A DNA stretch of 32,739 bases, taken from a virus. Of the stretch, positions 16,701-24,277 are shown one piece after another (within the stretch, counting starts at the first letter, position 1; each line of letters starts with the position of its first letter). The stretch lies in the IMG/VR virus record IMGVR_UViG_3300008459_000205, positions 1 to 32,739 of that record. One strand, written 5' to 3'. A program made the position numbers and the translations under genes. The notes below the pieces were generated by a model. The model ran no database searches, was not told the origin of the DNA, and worked only from the letters and a program-made list of their open reading frames with translations.

Positions 16701-18501
16701 TTATTTGTTTACAAATCATCCCGAATATACAACAGATACATTCAAACATTTTGATACAATAGAATATTTCCGTCGCAATGCTAATTCATTTATTTGGTCT
16801 CAAAGCTTTACTGTAAGCTCGACTAAAGATGAATATGAATGGAGAAAAATTAATCTCATCGAAAAGGAAGCATATATTCAGCACAATTGCGCAGCAAAGA
16901 CTGAATCTGTTCGCAAATGCTATGGTCTTCCACCAAATATTCAACCAACAGAAGATGAATCTGGATTTGTTGTTGATGTTGATGTGTTTGATAAGATAAT
17001 GGTCATTGAAAGCTTGACAGGTGAAAGTGATATCGTATTTGAATCATCTTCTCTTGATCAGCCTGTTAGTATTATCTATTGTGCTAAAAAACCATTTACA
17101 ATAACACAAAACCTAACAGACATATCTGTCGGATTACCTCCTTCTGGTGGTGTTTATGTTCCATTCGTTTCGGGGTTATTGATGCAAGCTACGGCACCTC
17201 ATGCTAATTTGCTAAATGTAAATAATCCAACAGTCGCATATGTGCCTCTGTCTAGTGGAATAAGAAGTAATGAAGAGCTTGGATTATTTACACCAGATAA
17301 TCTTGTAGTGCCTCTTTATAATTCGAGCATTGTAGATAAAGAACCAAATATTAATAATGACTATCAAGACAAAGTCTTTAGTGTTATTGATCCAAAATAC
17401 TACATTGACAACAGAGGACTTTCAGATACTGATAACGATCAAATATTAAAAATCAAATCAACAGACGCATCTGATATTAAATATCCATCGACAGCGGCAT
17501 GCAAAGCAGGTGATGTCTATAATGATAAAAATTACTCTAATTTTAATGCGTATCAAAGTGTATATGAAACACAGGGTAATGATTCTATAAGTGTCCCTTT
17601 TCGCGAACTTTCAGATCCATGGATCGGTGAATTTGATGATGATTGGTTTGATAAAATCAATTATTCTCCTAACCTATACGGTCAGTATAATGTTCTAAGC
17701 GGTGACAAGTCTTGGTTCTCGACAAGATTCAACGAAACAACATCGTACATTCACAATTATCAAACAGACATCTATGGCAATTATTATATTTTATTCAAAG
17801 ACAATATTAACGGCACAATATTCGCAAGAAGCAGTGCGTTTGGTCGTTTGTATGTAAAAGACTTAAATAACAAAACCCTACCAGCAATATCTGCATTGAG
17901 CAATATTTACGATACATATGCAGCATCGAATTCGTCGGTATATAATCAACTTACATCAAATAAAATAAGAAACGTAGAAGTCTATTATGATACAATTGTA
18001 ACTCATTTGTCATCAAATATTTTAATTGACAGAATTGCTATTGATTATGATACTGGTTTGATTTTCTCAAGCGCAGAGCAAAAAGCATCGAATAATTTGG
18101 ATGGTTCTTTTGTCATTTCGACGTCTGGTTCTATTTTCAGCACGGGCAATACATTACTATTGCCTGAAGACAATACACTAGTTATTGCGACATTAGAAGG
18201 TAGCAATCCACCATATCCAAAAATATACGAACATATTCTTGGAAGTGATGTAATACGTTTAGTTTATAACGGATTCAACGACTATGCTTCACTGACATCA
18301 CAAATGCCGTTTAATATTACAAGTGTGCCATCTTTCGATCTAAGCTACGACAAGGACTCAGAAATCTTCACAGTGAGCTACATTGGATACAATACTACAA
18401 ATTTAACACATGCATTTGCGACAATGTTTGTCAATCTTAAACGCAAAGGTGGTAAGATGTCATTAGACAGCTTTAATATTATTCGACCTTATACAGTCTG
18501 A
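13735..18501 (+). CDS. Very large baseplate wedge/tail structural protein (1588 aa)
   Basis: The longest gene in the window. The N-terminal 280 residues are helical (TFLEWSAANPSIASTIAKKVYEE and so on), and the rest is Asn/Tyr/Ser-rich and mostly beta. Residues 698-739 hold a His/Cys cluster (His698, His700, Cys704, Cys727, Cys729, His739) that could coordinate a metal. Order after gp25, gp6 and the 639-aa protein suggests the place of T4 gp7 (1032 aa), the largest wedge protein, but no direct match was recognised, and host-recognition domains in the C-terminal half are possible. AGGA lies 5 bases before the ATG, a rare partial Shine-Dalgarno here. Its 3' end overlaps the convergent gene by 13 bases. 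Confidence 0.8.
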   Translation: MAEILKKLSQQSNGIYEKQYNANLAKGIVNDVPLDYNRPFTFLEWSAANPSIASTIAKKVYEEYVSGWYNNRYDKTTASELLKSQYRQVIERLQFVFKDDPEFKKIANANLDDPYDLEILIPVVSKKLRDIALYYVDQRANAKKSKIKYNMAGSSSALEKLFYEYILKNYTASKYQTTVIEQSAFANLPQLSAIKDDFKIVIQELYDTSIYQDKNPKTTYSDITTNFIKDVCNNVEGEQYYNSLGVYDTVINNPLFFDLADYVSDVANLTLSATVNLDGIDSNKLSEIEATAKYLGTDLYYVSGGYYIPKVDEVTINITSGSNLFYWPSGEFVYRGITNTEYAALPINDSQFVLFGTAAADYENADKIFVNRCGYGIQGAWLCKVSEVDREDTFKIEMQGALKCEGRTIMRFPFPGRGYFVDGEWTGVQTNGLINKTYFTDTEIAELEGLYWNTTINEVLSSTKPVAINDSYLAADGAQAGSLYSQADHFFIRDTTNATRIEDENPNGVFNNNVRDYWLFKFEKTELPVVASLELSSTVTTDKGTHIFWPYQSFQGASEYKPLPSYITRRNKIALPIALSGLDVHKVFGAAKAGTSHLDSDVILKLDNCGNVVAAAYLKGQTIRNFNSTQFNEKVFTNKHLEPFNYTLLSGTIQPGLTFQASPGIVTPFLWLANGSKFGDVNDIPPSKINDLPAFTGHKHEPNCPYLRKDLQSLYYYQDEINHTSACECKALNYSPFGHKGNRLDSYNALTDLIFEITNPLDFDKFEITEWRDSLGRSWQNSDRIAYFKLDADNKFVDLGWGTGKWITPNGNEFVLRPGVMYGYYRNNKLPCLVTNSDLYFILNHLYCKPRNYLSVKEELCYSEEFIFDFTPRWVDLTVDSDVDIQNWKSRDYTASDLVLSPGDHIVYLHRKQNDFAIQWDDGSVKSSKYNLLNFIWQTKLYGWDYKYNKWTGSPNTLGAKPYWALADSFCGNDHFNLSIGNHRRLVQNYLFTNHPEYTTDTFKHFDTIEYFRRNANSFIWSQSFTVSSTKDEYEWRKINLIEKEAYIQHNCAAKTESVRKCYGLPPNIQPTEDESGFVVDVDVFDKIMVIESLTGESDIVFESSSLDQPVSIIYCAKKPFTITQNLTDISVGLPPSGGVYVPFVSGLLMQATAPHANLLNVNNPTVAYVPLSSGIRSNEELGLFTPDNLVVPLYNSSIVDKEPNINNDYQDKVFSVIDPKYYIDNRGLSDTDNDQILKIKSTDASDIKYPSTAACKAGDVYNDKNYSNFNAYQSVYETQGNDSISVPFRELSDPWIGEFDDDWFDKINYSPNLYGQYNVLSGDKSWFSTRFNETTSYIHNYQTDIYGNYYILFKDNINGTIFARSSAFGRLYVKDLNNKTLPAISALSNIYDTYAASNSSVYNQLTSNKIRNVEVYYDTIVTHLSSNILIDRIAIDYDTGLIFSSAEQKASNNLDGSFVISTSGSIFSTGNTLLLPEDNTLVIATLEGSNPPYPKIYEHILGSDVIRLVYNGFNDYASLTSQMPFNITSVPSFDLSYDKDSEIFTVSYIGYNTTNLTHAFATMFVNLKRKGGKMSLDSFNIIRPYTV

Positions 18502-18788
18502 ACAAATTGTGAAAAGTGTTGTGTGCGATAGTAAATTGGACCAGTGCCGCCAACTGCCTTTGCGCTTACTTGATCGCTATTAGTGATGCCTCTAAAAGTA
18601 AACGTATCATTTGCGGATAATAACATTGCAAATGTAGACGCTGAAAATCCTTGATCATAGATTTCAACGGGAACCCCTGATTTATTGACAATAATTACTT
18701 CGCTACATAATTGTGATGATAATGCTACTAAATTAGTGCCAATGGTTTGTGTGAATGATCTGCAAAAATTTTTATTTGTGAAAGACAT
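18489..18788 (-). CDS. Small beta-rich virion-type protein
   Basis: 99 residues from the ATG at 18788. A longer in-frame start at 18836 would run back into the upstream gene, while this start lies 14 bases after that gene's stop and 5 bases after CCTAAGTA. The sequence alternates strands (CSEVIIVNKSGVPVEIYDQG, DTFTFRGITNS, GPIYYRTQHFS) like a small jelly-roll or beta-sandwich. No family was recognised. Placed after a virion-type protein on the same strand, it is probably a fibre or head-decoration partner. Confidence 0.6.
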   Translation of the reverse strand: MSFTNKNFCRSFTQTIGTNLVALSSQLCSEVIIVNKSGVPVEIYDQGFSASTFAMLLSANDTFTFRGITNSDQVSAKAVGGTGPIYYRTQHFSQFVQTV

Positions 18789-18793
18789 ATAAA

Positions 18794-18801
18794 TACTTAG
18801 G
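18794..18801 (-). promoter_or_regulatory. Late-type octamer CCTAAGTA
   Basis: On the minus strand this octamer lies wholly in the 14-base gap between the 457-aa and 99-aa genes and ends 5 bases before the ATG at 18788. Confidence 0.45.
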
Positions 18802-18802
18802 G

Positions 18803-20176
18803 TCAGGCGCGTTGAATCATATTTATAGAAGCCCAAATTGAAGCATCGTTCGTAATTCCTTTACCAACAAGCGATAATGTTTCAGGAGTGCCATCAATTT
18901 TCATGCCCATTCTACCATTCAACCCACCAACTGCAACTTCACTCGTACCAATGCTTGATCCTTGTGATGCTCCTATAAATTTAGTCATTAAATCAATCCC
19001 ACCTGTAGCTGAAATTGAATTGCTTCCAATAGCATATTGGAGTGATGTGTTTGGAATATCATTCCACACTAATGAGGCACCACTAAAGGTAGCATTGTAT
19101 GCCAATTTATAGATGCATGAACCATTATTAGCTACATTGAGCAATTCTACAGACCTAACTAAAGGAACTATACTGCTTTGATTTGGATTCAAACGAACTA
19201 CAATGATCGGATGGAATGCCAAAACATCAACAGCAATGACTGCGCTAGTAGAAATTGATGCTGGCGTTCCTAGAATATCCTCATTGCCCTCAATAATGAC
19301 AGTCGAACAAATATGTTTCATTGAACCGCTTCCAGTTCCTGTTTGTCTTATTTCATATCGAATTGGCTGGTTTGGAATAGACAAATAGACTGCATTTAAC
19401 TGGTTGTAGTTCGTCACTTGATGTGCGTAGTAACATTTGCCTTGTAGGAAAAACCCAAACCGAACGCGACCAACACCGAGCCACTCATAGTCGAGTGTGA
19501 AAATTTGAGCCTTCGTAAAATCTATAGTCAAACCAGAAGATCCAGTTCCATCAAGTTTATCAATGTTCCATGATGATTGAGGTACAGTAACGTTATATGG
19601 AGTGCCATCATCCTTTTTAATAACAAACGATGCTCCGCTTGATGTTACTTCCAAATACATTCCGCTATTTGGTTCATAAGGGGCAGCAGATGCACTCTGA
19701 AACAAGCCAACACGCTTAATGATATTAGTTTGTGGAGCAAAAACTCCAGTAAAAATGCCTTGCATGCTTTTACCTGGCTGATAGTTGAAACGAAGAGGAG
19801 TCTGACGTATTACGTACGCGTTTGCGGATGTCGTAGACATTAATGTTAAGGAATCTCCAGATACATGAATACTCGTAGCATTTGATGAAACTATTTCATC
19901 AAAAACGACTGGCGTTTTATTATACAGTTGCTTTGAGTCTATTAGTGAAACTGGATTAGAAACTCTCAAGCGTCCGAATGCATCAGAAGAGGCATTATCA
20001 CCAAATGGACTTCCATTGGTTTGATCAGACTCGACATTGTAAACCAGAAGTGCGGTTTTATCATATACAGTAGGACCGGAAGCTGTAATTGCAGGAAAGC
20101 TCGAATCGCCTACAACCGAAACCCAGCACATTGTTTCTAGTGCTTGTTGTTGATATTTTGGGTTGGTATTAATCAT
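18803..20176 (-). CDS. Phage structural protein, fibre-like (FGRLRVSNP family)
   Basis: A 457-residue protein with the conserved N-terminal signature SDAFGRLRVSNP (about residues 64-75). Later come a segment with DKLDGTGSSGLTIDFTKAQ and the DYEWLGVGRVRFG block near residue 229. I recall this combination in many phage virion proteins from aquatic samples, often beside tail-fibre genes. The rest is beta-rich and ends in a Gly-rich stretch (IGASQGSSIGTSEVAVGGLNG). A receptor-facing or head-fibre role is inferred. The start is supported by ACTAAATA 6 bases upstream. It points away from the tmRNA and shares a 75-base intergenic region with it. Confidence 0.75.
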   Translation of the reverse strand: MINTNPKYQQQALETMCWVSVVGDSSFPAITASGPTVYDKTALLVYNVESDQTNGSPFGDNASSDAFGRLRVSNPVSLIDSKQLYNKTPVVFDEIVSSNATSIHVSGDSLTLMSTTSANAYVIRQTPLRFNYQPGKSMQGIFTGVFAPQTNIIKRVGLFQSASAAPYEPNSGMYLEVTSSGASFVIKKDDGTPYNVTVPQSSWNIDKLDGTGSSGLTIDFTKAQIFTLDYEWLGVGRVRFGFFLQGKCYYAHQVTNYNQLNAVYLSIPNQPIRYEIRQTGTGSGSMKHICSTVIIEGNEDILGTPASISTSAVIAVDVLAFHPIIVVRLNPNQSSIVPLVRSVELLNVANNGSCIYKLAYNATFSGASLVWNDIPNTSLQYAIGSNSISATGGIDLMTKFIGASQGSSIGTSEVAVGGLNGRMGMKIDGTPETLSLVGKGITNDASIWASINMIQRA

Positions 20177-20182
20177 TAAAAA

Positions 20183-20190
20183 TATTTAGT
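20183..20190 (-). promoter_or_regulatory. Late-type octamer ACTAAATA
   Basis: On the minus strand ACTAAATA ends 6 bases before the ATG of the 457-aa structural gene. It abuts the -35 of the divergent tmRNA promoter. Confidence 0.5.
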
Positions 20191-20218
20191 TGCAATCAAC
20201 TACACCTTAGTTTAATAT
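20190..20218 (+). promoter_or_regulatory. Sigma70-like promoter of the tmRNA
   Basis: TTGCAA (20190-20195), a 17-base spacer and TAATAT (20213-20218). Transcription would start near 20225, leaving about 27 bases of 5' leader for RNase P to remove before the mature end at 20252. Confidence 0.55.
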
Positions 20219-20251
20219 AGTAAATAAATATTTGTTCTTTGAAATTTCAAT

Positions 20252-20669
20252 GGGGGTGAAATGGTTTCGATTTAGCAGGCACAAATCATCAATGCATGTA
20301 GTGGTTGATCGGCTGGCCACTTAAAAAGCCAATCAAAATACCAAATGCAAACGACACTGATGTCAATGCTCTCCTAGCACAAGCAGAATACATCTTCAAT
20401 AACGTTGACGAGTTCATCGTTGAAGAAGAAGCTCTACTTGCGGCATGACCAAATAATGTTTAGTCCCTATGTAAAACATTATGAGAAATAACAATAGGCA
20501 AGACTGAAGCATTTATGTCTGTAAGTTAAAATGCCAGTCAGTGGATGATGTTCATACACAAGGCAAGGATGATTTTACCAGCAAGCCTTAATTGCAAAAA
20601 AATCTAAACATGTAGAATTGTGATTTACTCTTGCTAAAGACTCCGGTTCAACTCCGGACACCTCCACCA
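20252..20669 (+). ncRNA. ssrA: Transfer-messenger RNA (tmRNA), one-piece
   Basis: A complete phage-encoded tmRNA of 418 nt. The 5' end GGGGGTG pairs with CACCTCC to form a 7-bp acceptor stem (one G-T), followed by discriminator A and an encoded CCA (20667-20669). The T arm is perfect: TCCGG, TTCAACT, CCGGA. Helix 2 can form between AGCAGGCACAAATCA and the strand holding TGATTT and CTTGCT near the 3' end. PK1 pairs 20301-20304 with 20317-20320 and 20305-20314 with 20327-20336. PK2 pairs 20453-20461 with 20474-20482 and 20462-20470 with 20494-20498 plus 20502-20505. tmRNA enters stalled ribosomes as alanyl-tRNA, templates a tag and directs the product to proteases. No smpB gene is in the window, so host SmpB may be used. 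Confidence 0.96.
20347..20448 (+). other. tmRNA proteolysis-tag reading frame (33 residues plus stop)
   Basis: The resume codon is GCA at 20347, in the context AAATGCAAACGAC, closely matching the bacterial GCAAACGAC start. The frame runs to TGA 20446-20448. The tag begins ANDTDVN, has an acidic EEE near its end and finishes in ALLAA. Bacterial tags are usually about 8-15 residues, so this is very long, but the terminal LAA recognised by ClpXP-type proteases is kept. Confidence 0.85.
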
Positions 20670-20673
20670 TTTT

Positions 20674-20681
20674 TATAAATA
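20674..20681 (+). promoter_or_regulatory. T4-like late promoter octamer TATAAATA after the tmRNA
   Basis: An exact TATAAATA lies 4 bases after the tmRNA CCA end and stops 6 bases before the ATG at 20688, so the mRNA would start at or next to the start codon. No terminator separates tmRNA and gene. Confidence 0.65.
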
Positions 20682-20687
20682 ATCAAT

Positions 20688-21284
20688 ATGAATTTTAATA
20701 CTTTCTGCGAACAATATGGCGGTGCCATGCAGATGCTTGTTAATGAAAGGGTAAGCAATAACCTTCAATATCATCTCGATCACAAAATCAAATTATGCGA
20801 AAATGCATTTCGTATATATTCACAATCCTATTTTGAATTGATCGAGGAAGTCCGTAAACTTTATTTCGAAAATAAAATTGCACTTTGTGATGATGATGCT
20901 GGACTAGTAGAATCTCAACTTGGCATAAAGGCAATTTATGAAGGGCGTGAAATTTGGCTTGATGCTCCTATTACAATTGAAGAAGATTATCTTACAGAAG
21001 CCAAATATAAAGGCAAAACTGTTAATCTTCGCAGACCATTCCGCACTCCAGGAGGCCCAAAAAAATTTGCTGTCTATGTTAAGAATAGCAAAGGCAATAT
21101 CATTAAAGTGACATTTGGAGATCCTAACCTTAAAATAAGAAATGACGACCCAGCCAGATCAAGATCATTCAGAGCTAGACATAAATGCGAAACAAGAAAA
21201 GATCCAACCAAAGCTAGCTACTGGTCTTGCAACATCGCAAGATATCGAAAAGCCCTTGGACTTAAATCTAGTCGACCATGGTGA
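20688..21284 (+). CDS. Conserved phage protein with a basic C-terminal domain
   Basis: A 198-residue protein. Residues 1-100 are helical and not recognised. From about 105 it carries a basic domain: RRPFRTPGGPKKFAVYVKN, then FGDPNLKIR, then RSFRARHKCETRKDP and YWSCNIARY. I recall this domain (FGDPNMxIK, then RxSFRARHxC, then YWSC) in proteins of many T4-like phages, sometimes fused to head proteins; its function is unknown to me. The two Cys (in RHKC and WSC) with nearby His may bind a metal. A perfect late octamer precedes the ATG. Its last 143 bases are overlapped in another frame by the cupin ORF. Confidence 0.75.
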   Translation: MNFNTFCEQYGGAMQMLVNERVSNNLQYHLDHKIKLCENAFRIYSQSYFELIEEVRKLYFENKIALCDDDAGLVESQLGIKAIYEGREIWLDAPITIEEDYLTEAKYKGKTVNLRRPFRTPGGPKKFAVYVKNSKGNIIKVTFGDPNLKIRNDDPARSRSFRARHKCETRKDPTKASYWSCNIARYRKALGLKSSRPW

Positions 21285-21546
21285 GCTGCCTTTTCAGCAG
21301 TCCTCTGATGATAAAATCAGAGTGTTCAGCCCCGACATTTCTGATGGTGAATTGAAATGGCATTGGGACGAAGAATCTCGATTTGTCAAAATCATTGATG
21401 GTATTGGATGGCGAATACAAATTGATAATCACTTGCCAATCGATTTAGTTCCTGGTGAAATGTTTTTCATACAAAAAGGAGCTTGGCATCGGATCATCAA
21501 GGGCAAAACAAAACTTGTCGTCGAGATAACCAAAATGAAAGAATAA
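21142..21546 (+). CDS. Small cupin-like protein with uncertain start
   Basis: 134 residues if the ATG at 21142 is used. The folded part begins near residue 45 (DHGELPFQQ) and shows a single cupin barrel: ELKWHWDEESRFVKII, WRIQIDNHLPIDLVPGEMFFI and HRIIKGKTKLVVEI. I recall this small cupin as common in T4-like phages, without known function; the WHWDEE and GAWHR residues could hold a metal. The first 47 codons lie inside the conserved domain of the previous gene in another frame. The only other in-frame starts are TTG at 21256 and CTG at 21286, so either a long overlap or a non-ATG start is used. Confidence 0.7.
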   Translation: MTTQPDQDHSELDINAKQEKIQPKLATGLATSQDIEKPLDLNLVDHGELPFQQSSDDKIRVFSPDISDGELKWHWDEESRFVKIIDGIGWRIQIDNHLPIDLVPGEMFFIQKGAWHRIIKGKTKLVVEITKMKE

Positions 21547-21549
21547 ATA
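21542..21549 (+). promoter_or_regulatory. Late-type octamer AATAAATA before the NTase-ligase gene
   Basis: AATAAATA overlaps the cupin stop codon and ends 9 bases before the ATG at 21559. It is weaker evidence than the exact octamers. Confidence 0.3.
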
Positions 21550-21558
21550 AGTTTAGAT

Positions 21559-24033
21559 ATGTCAATTTTCAAATCAGTCCTGAGTTCTCTGTTAAATGAA
21601 GGCGGTCAAGCTGCTGAAAATTTAATTGCGCAATTGGCGAAAGATACAAACAACACCAGCCTCAAATATACAAGAGCGCTACCGACAAAAGAGGTAGTAT
21701 ATGAGGTTCAGCAATTATTAAAGATTCTTAGAAGCAAAAATTTAATCGACCGAAGAGAACCATCCTATTATCTAGGGTCTAGTAGATTATTTGCAATTAA
21801 AGCAGGATTAAGAGTTCCAGAACCAGATGAAATCGAAAGCCAAGAAATCATTAATAAAGCATTACAAACTAAGAAAGACTTTGGTGATATTGATTTAGAT
21901 GTGTATTTCGCTGCAGGGGTGACTACAAAAGATATAGGCAATTTCCTAAACAGCTATAAAGGAAAATACGCAGCTGCTGTTGGTGGTAATGAGATTAATA
22001 CCGCGGTCGTTGTTGATGGAACTAACAATGTAATTCAAATTGATATTGTTAATATTGAAGGTCGCGAACAGTATTTTGGCATGTCTCAATATGCTAGTAT
22101 GGCTGACATGTCAGTGGGTATCAAAGGCGTTGTGAGGGCTCTTCTTATTCGATCAATCGCAGCAACAAACCCAATCGATGTCAAAACAACAGAATATCTT
22201 GATAATCTCATCAAAGATACGGATGCATACAAAAACTTAGTAGCAAAGTACAGCCCACAAGAAATTGATTATGATTTAAGATACACATTAGGTGGTGATG
22301 GTTTAGCGTATAGAATCAATTGGCTTGTTGACGGAGTATCGCGTAACTACAGCAAAGGCGGTGTTAAATTCGACCAGCTTCAGCGATTTGTTTCAAACCA
22401 AGCAGTCACACCTGTAGCATACGAAGACATCGAAACTCTTGGTGCTGTATTAGGATTTAAAAATCCACAACATATGAAACATGTTGTTAAGATGGCTGAG
22501 CTGGTTTCAACTTTTGATGATGAACGCAAACAAAGCATTTGGAATGCGCTCGTCAAGAATCTCAAAACTAAAACACCAACAGCCACTAGAACACAAGGCC
22601 AAATCTCCACAGCAGAAGCCGCAAATGCATTAAAATACTTAAAACCATATTTTGGTGATATTGATTTTTCAGAAGCATCTGAATTTATGGGTGAAATGAC
22701 CGAAGCAGTAAAAATGACTTCTATTCCTCATATTGATCAAATGACACCAAAAGATTTTTGTAATCTTTTTAACGGTGGTGCCTGGGAAGTTTCAGAAAAA
22801 TATGACGGGTCGAATGTGTCATTTGGATTGTTAGATGGAGAAATTTTTGTCAAATCGAAAAAAGGAAATCCAGTTACAAATGAGCAGGATTTTATTGATA
22901 TGGCAGAAAAATTCGATAATGATATTTTTCTTGGATTTGCAAGGCTTCTTGCTGCTCTTAAAAAGAGTGACTTCAAATCTCTCATAAGTGGTATCGAATC
23001 TTCATTAGATTCACAAGTGCAGATATTCGGTGAAATGTTTAGCAAGCCTCACATGAATGTCATTCCTTATGCAGTAGATAAAATTGGAAATGGTGCTATT
23101 GTAATTTTCGGTGTTGTTAAATTAAATTCACCAAAAGGAACAGATATTACCACAACAGAGGACGGCCAAGCAATTAAAGATCAAATAGTCGAAGAAGTAA
23201 ACGGCGTTGATGGATGGATTTTCTATTCTAAAAAGCCTTTGTCTCTTGAGGTGACTGATGAAATTAAAACACAAATTCAGCGTGTTTGTGGTACTGAAAA
23301 TATGGCAATAATGGCCTCCAGAAAACGAACTGGAACTGAAGCTGAAATGAAAGCCAAATCATTATCAGAATTCCGCACCTTACAAGCATTAATCAAAAAA
23401 GAAATGCTTGGAGGTGTCGCTAATATTCCATCATCATTAGGTGCAGAAGAAATCGAAGGTGCTATCATTCGAAACATGCAGACAGGAGCAATTGCAAAGC
23501 TTGTCGATCTCGAAGGATTCGGTCGTCGCAGAGCCGAACAATGGGCGGGTGTTGATGCTCTGAAAAATTATCGTAAATCTCTCTTTAATAATCTCAAAGA
23601 AGATGTTCTTAAAAATGCGGACATCTTTATTCTTGACGACAAACAAGTACAGAAATTATCAGATGCAGTCGAGACAAGAGGGTCAAGATTTACAAGTCTT
23701 GATGATATGATTGACATATTATACGGCGATGCTGCTGATGAAGTGCAATTCGAAGAAGCATCAAAAATGGTAGCAGATCTATCAAACACATTAAAGCAAT
23801 ATCAAAAAGATATTGAAGGTGCGTTGACACAAATTAATAAAGATGATGCGAAAGCATATCAGGATACACAAAAAGCAATCACTTCAGAAAAGACAAGAAT
23901 CGATCAATTTATCATCGAATTAAACAAAAGAATTCTGAATAATCAAAATCCATATCTGTCGGTGATTGCATTTATCCTTGGACCGAGATCAATTGATGAT
24001 CTGAAAAAGAAATTCATGACTGCTGTTAAGTAA
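21559..24033 (+). CDS. Nucleotidyltransferase / RNA ligase fusion protein (824 aa)
   Basis: Two nucleotide-transfer domains are readable. Residues about 40-200 are a polymerase-beta-type nucleotidyltransferase: LGSS at 72-75, the paired acids Asp110/Asp112/Asp114 in DFGDIDLDV, and a third Asp162 in IQIDIV, which together form the metal triad. Residues about 395-655 are an RNA ligase domain: motif I EKYDGSN with nucleotidyl-lysine Lys414, motif III-like FGEM (490-493), motif IV EGAIIRN (633-639) and motif V AKLVD (646-650). All key residues are present, so both activities look intact. Residues 655-824 are helical, with a coiled coil about 730-790. The chemistry suggests RNA end repair (add or trim nucleotides, then seal) or nucleotidylation of a target. 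The substrate is unknown. Confidence 0.82.
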   Translation: MSIFKSVLSSLLNEGGQAAENLIAQLAKDTNNTSLKYTRALPTKEVVYEVQQLLKILRSKNLIDRREPSYYLGSSRLFAIKAGLRVPEPDEIESQEIINKALQTKKDFGDIDLDVYFAAGVTTKDIGNFLNSYKGKYAAAVGGNEINTAVVVDGTNNVIQIDIVNIEGREQYFGMSQYASMADMSVGIKGVVRALLIRSIAATNPIDVKTTEYLDNLIKDTDAYKNLVAKYSPQEIDYDLRYTLGGDGLAYRINWLVDGVSRNYSKGGVKFDQLQRFVSNQAVTPVAYEDIETLGAVLGFKNPQHMKHVVKMAELVSTFDDERKQSIWNALVKNLKTKTPTATRTQGQISTAEAANALKYLKPYFGDIDFSEASEFMGEMTEAVKMTSIPHIDQMTPKDFCNLFNGGAWEVSEKYDGSNVSFGLLDGEIFVKSKKGNPVTNEQDFIDMAEKFDNDIFLGFARLLAALKKSDFKSLISGIESSLDSQVQIFGEMFSKPHMNVIPYAVDKIGNGAIVIFGVVKLNSPKGTDITTTEDGQAIKDQIVEEVNGVDGWIFYSKKPLSLEVTDEIKTQIQRVCGTENMAIMASRKRTGTEAEMKAKSLSEFRTLQALIKKEMLGGVANIPSSLGAEEIEGAIIRNMQTGAIAKLVDLEGFGRRRAEQWAGVDALKNYRKSLFNNLKEDVLKNADIFILDDKQVQKLSDAVETRGSRFTSLDDMIDILYGDAADEVQFEEASKMVADLSNTLKQYQKDIEGALTQINKDDAKAYQDTQKAITSEKTRIDQFIIELNKRILNNQNPYLSVIAFILGPRSIDDLKKKFMTAVK

Positions 24034-24039
24034 TATATT

Positions 24040-24243
24040 ATGCAAAAAGAATCAAGATTAATTTGGGAAGCTTACACAGATACATTCGATCCTAAAGAAT
24101 TAAAAATGGGCATCAAAGTAGAAATGGAACATGGCATGGGCAAAGACCAAGCAGAAAAAATTGCCAAAGACCATCTTAAAGAAAATCCCAAATATTATAG
24201 TGATCTAAAAAAGTGCCAGACAAAATTAAAAGTAAAATTGTAA
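24040..24243 (+). CDS. Small conserved phage protein (DUF5661-like)
   Basis: 67 residues with the pattern FDPKELKMGIKVEMEH, then AEKIAKDHLKENPKYYSDLKK. This matches my memory of a short helical family common in phages (GIxVEMEHT, AxxIAxDHLxExPxYY; Pfam number recalled, not checked). Function is unknown. It begins 6 bases after the ligase stop and is probably cotranscribed with it. Confidence 0.75.
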   Translation: MQKESRLIWEAYTDTFDPKELKMGIKVEMEHGMGKDQAEKIAKDHLKENPKYYSDLKKCQTKLKVKL

Positions 24244-24272
24244 TTGCACAAAAATCAGCCATGCAGTATAAT
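24244..24272 (+). promoter_or_regulatory. Sigma70-like promoter at a start codon
   Basis: TTGCAC (24244-24249), a 17-base spacer and a perfect TATAAT (24267-24272). The -10 ends 5 bases before the ATG at 24278, so transcription should begin at the start codon itself. Confidence 0.75.
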
Positions 24273-24277
24273 GTTGC

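Noticed and set aside
18789-18836. Longer N-terminus for the 99-aa virion-type protein
   Set aside because: It would overlap the upstream gene by 34 bases; the ATG at 18788 has an octamer 5 bases upstream.
20453-20505. Hairpin after the tag as a terminator
   Set aside because: It fits a tmRNA pseudoknot (PK2) and has no T run after it.
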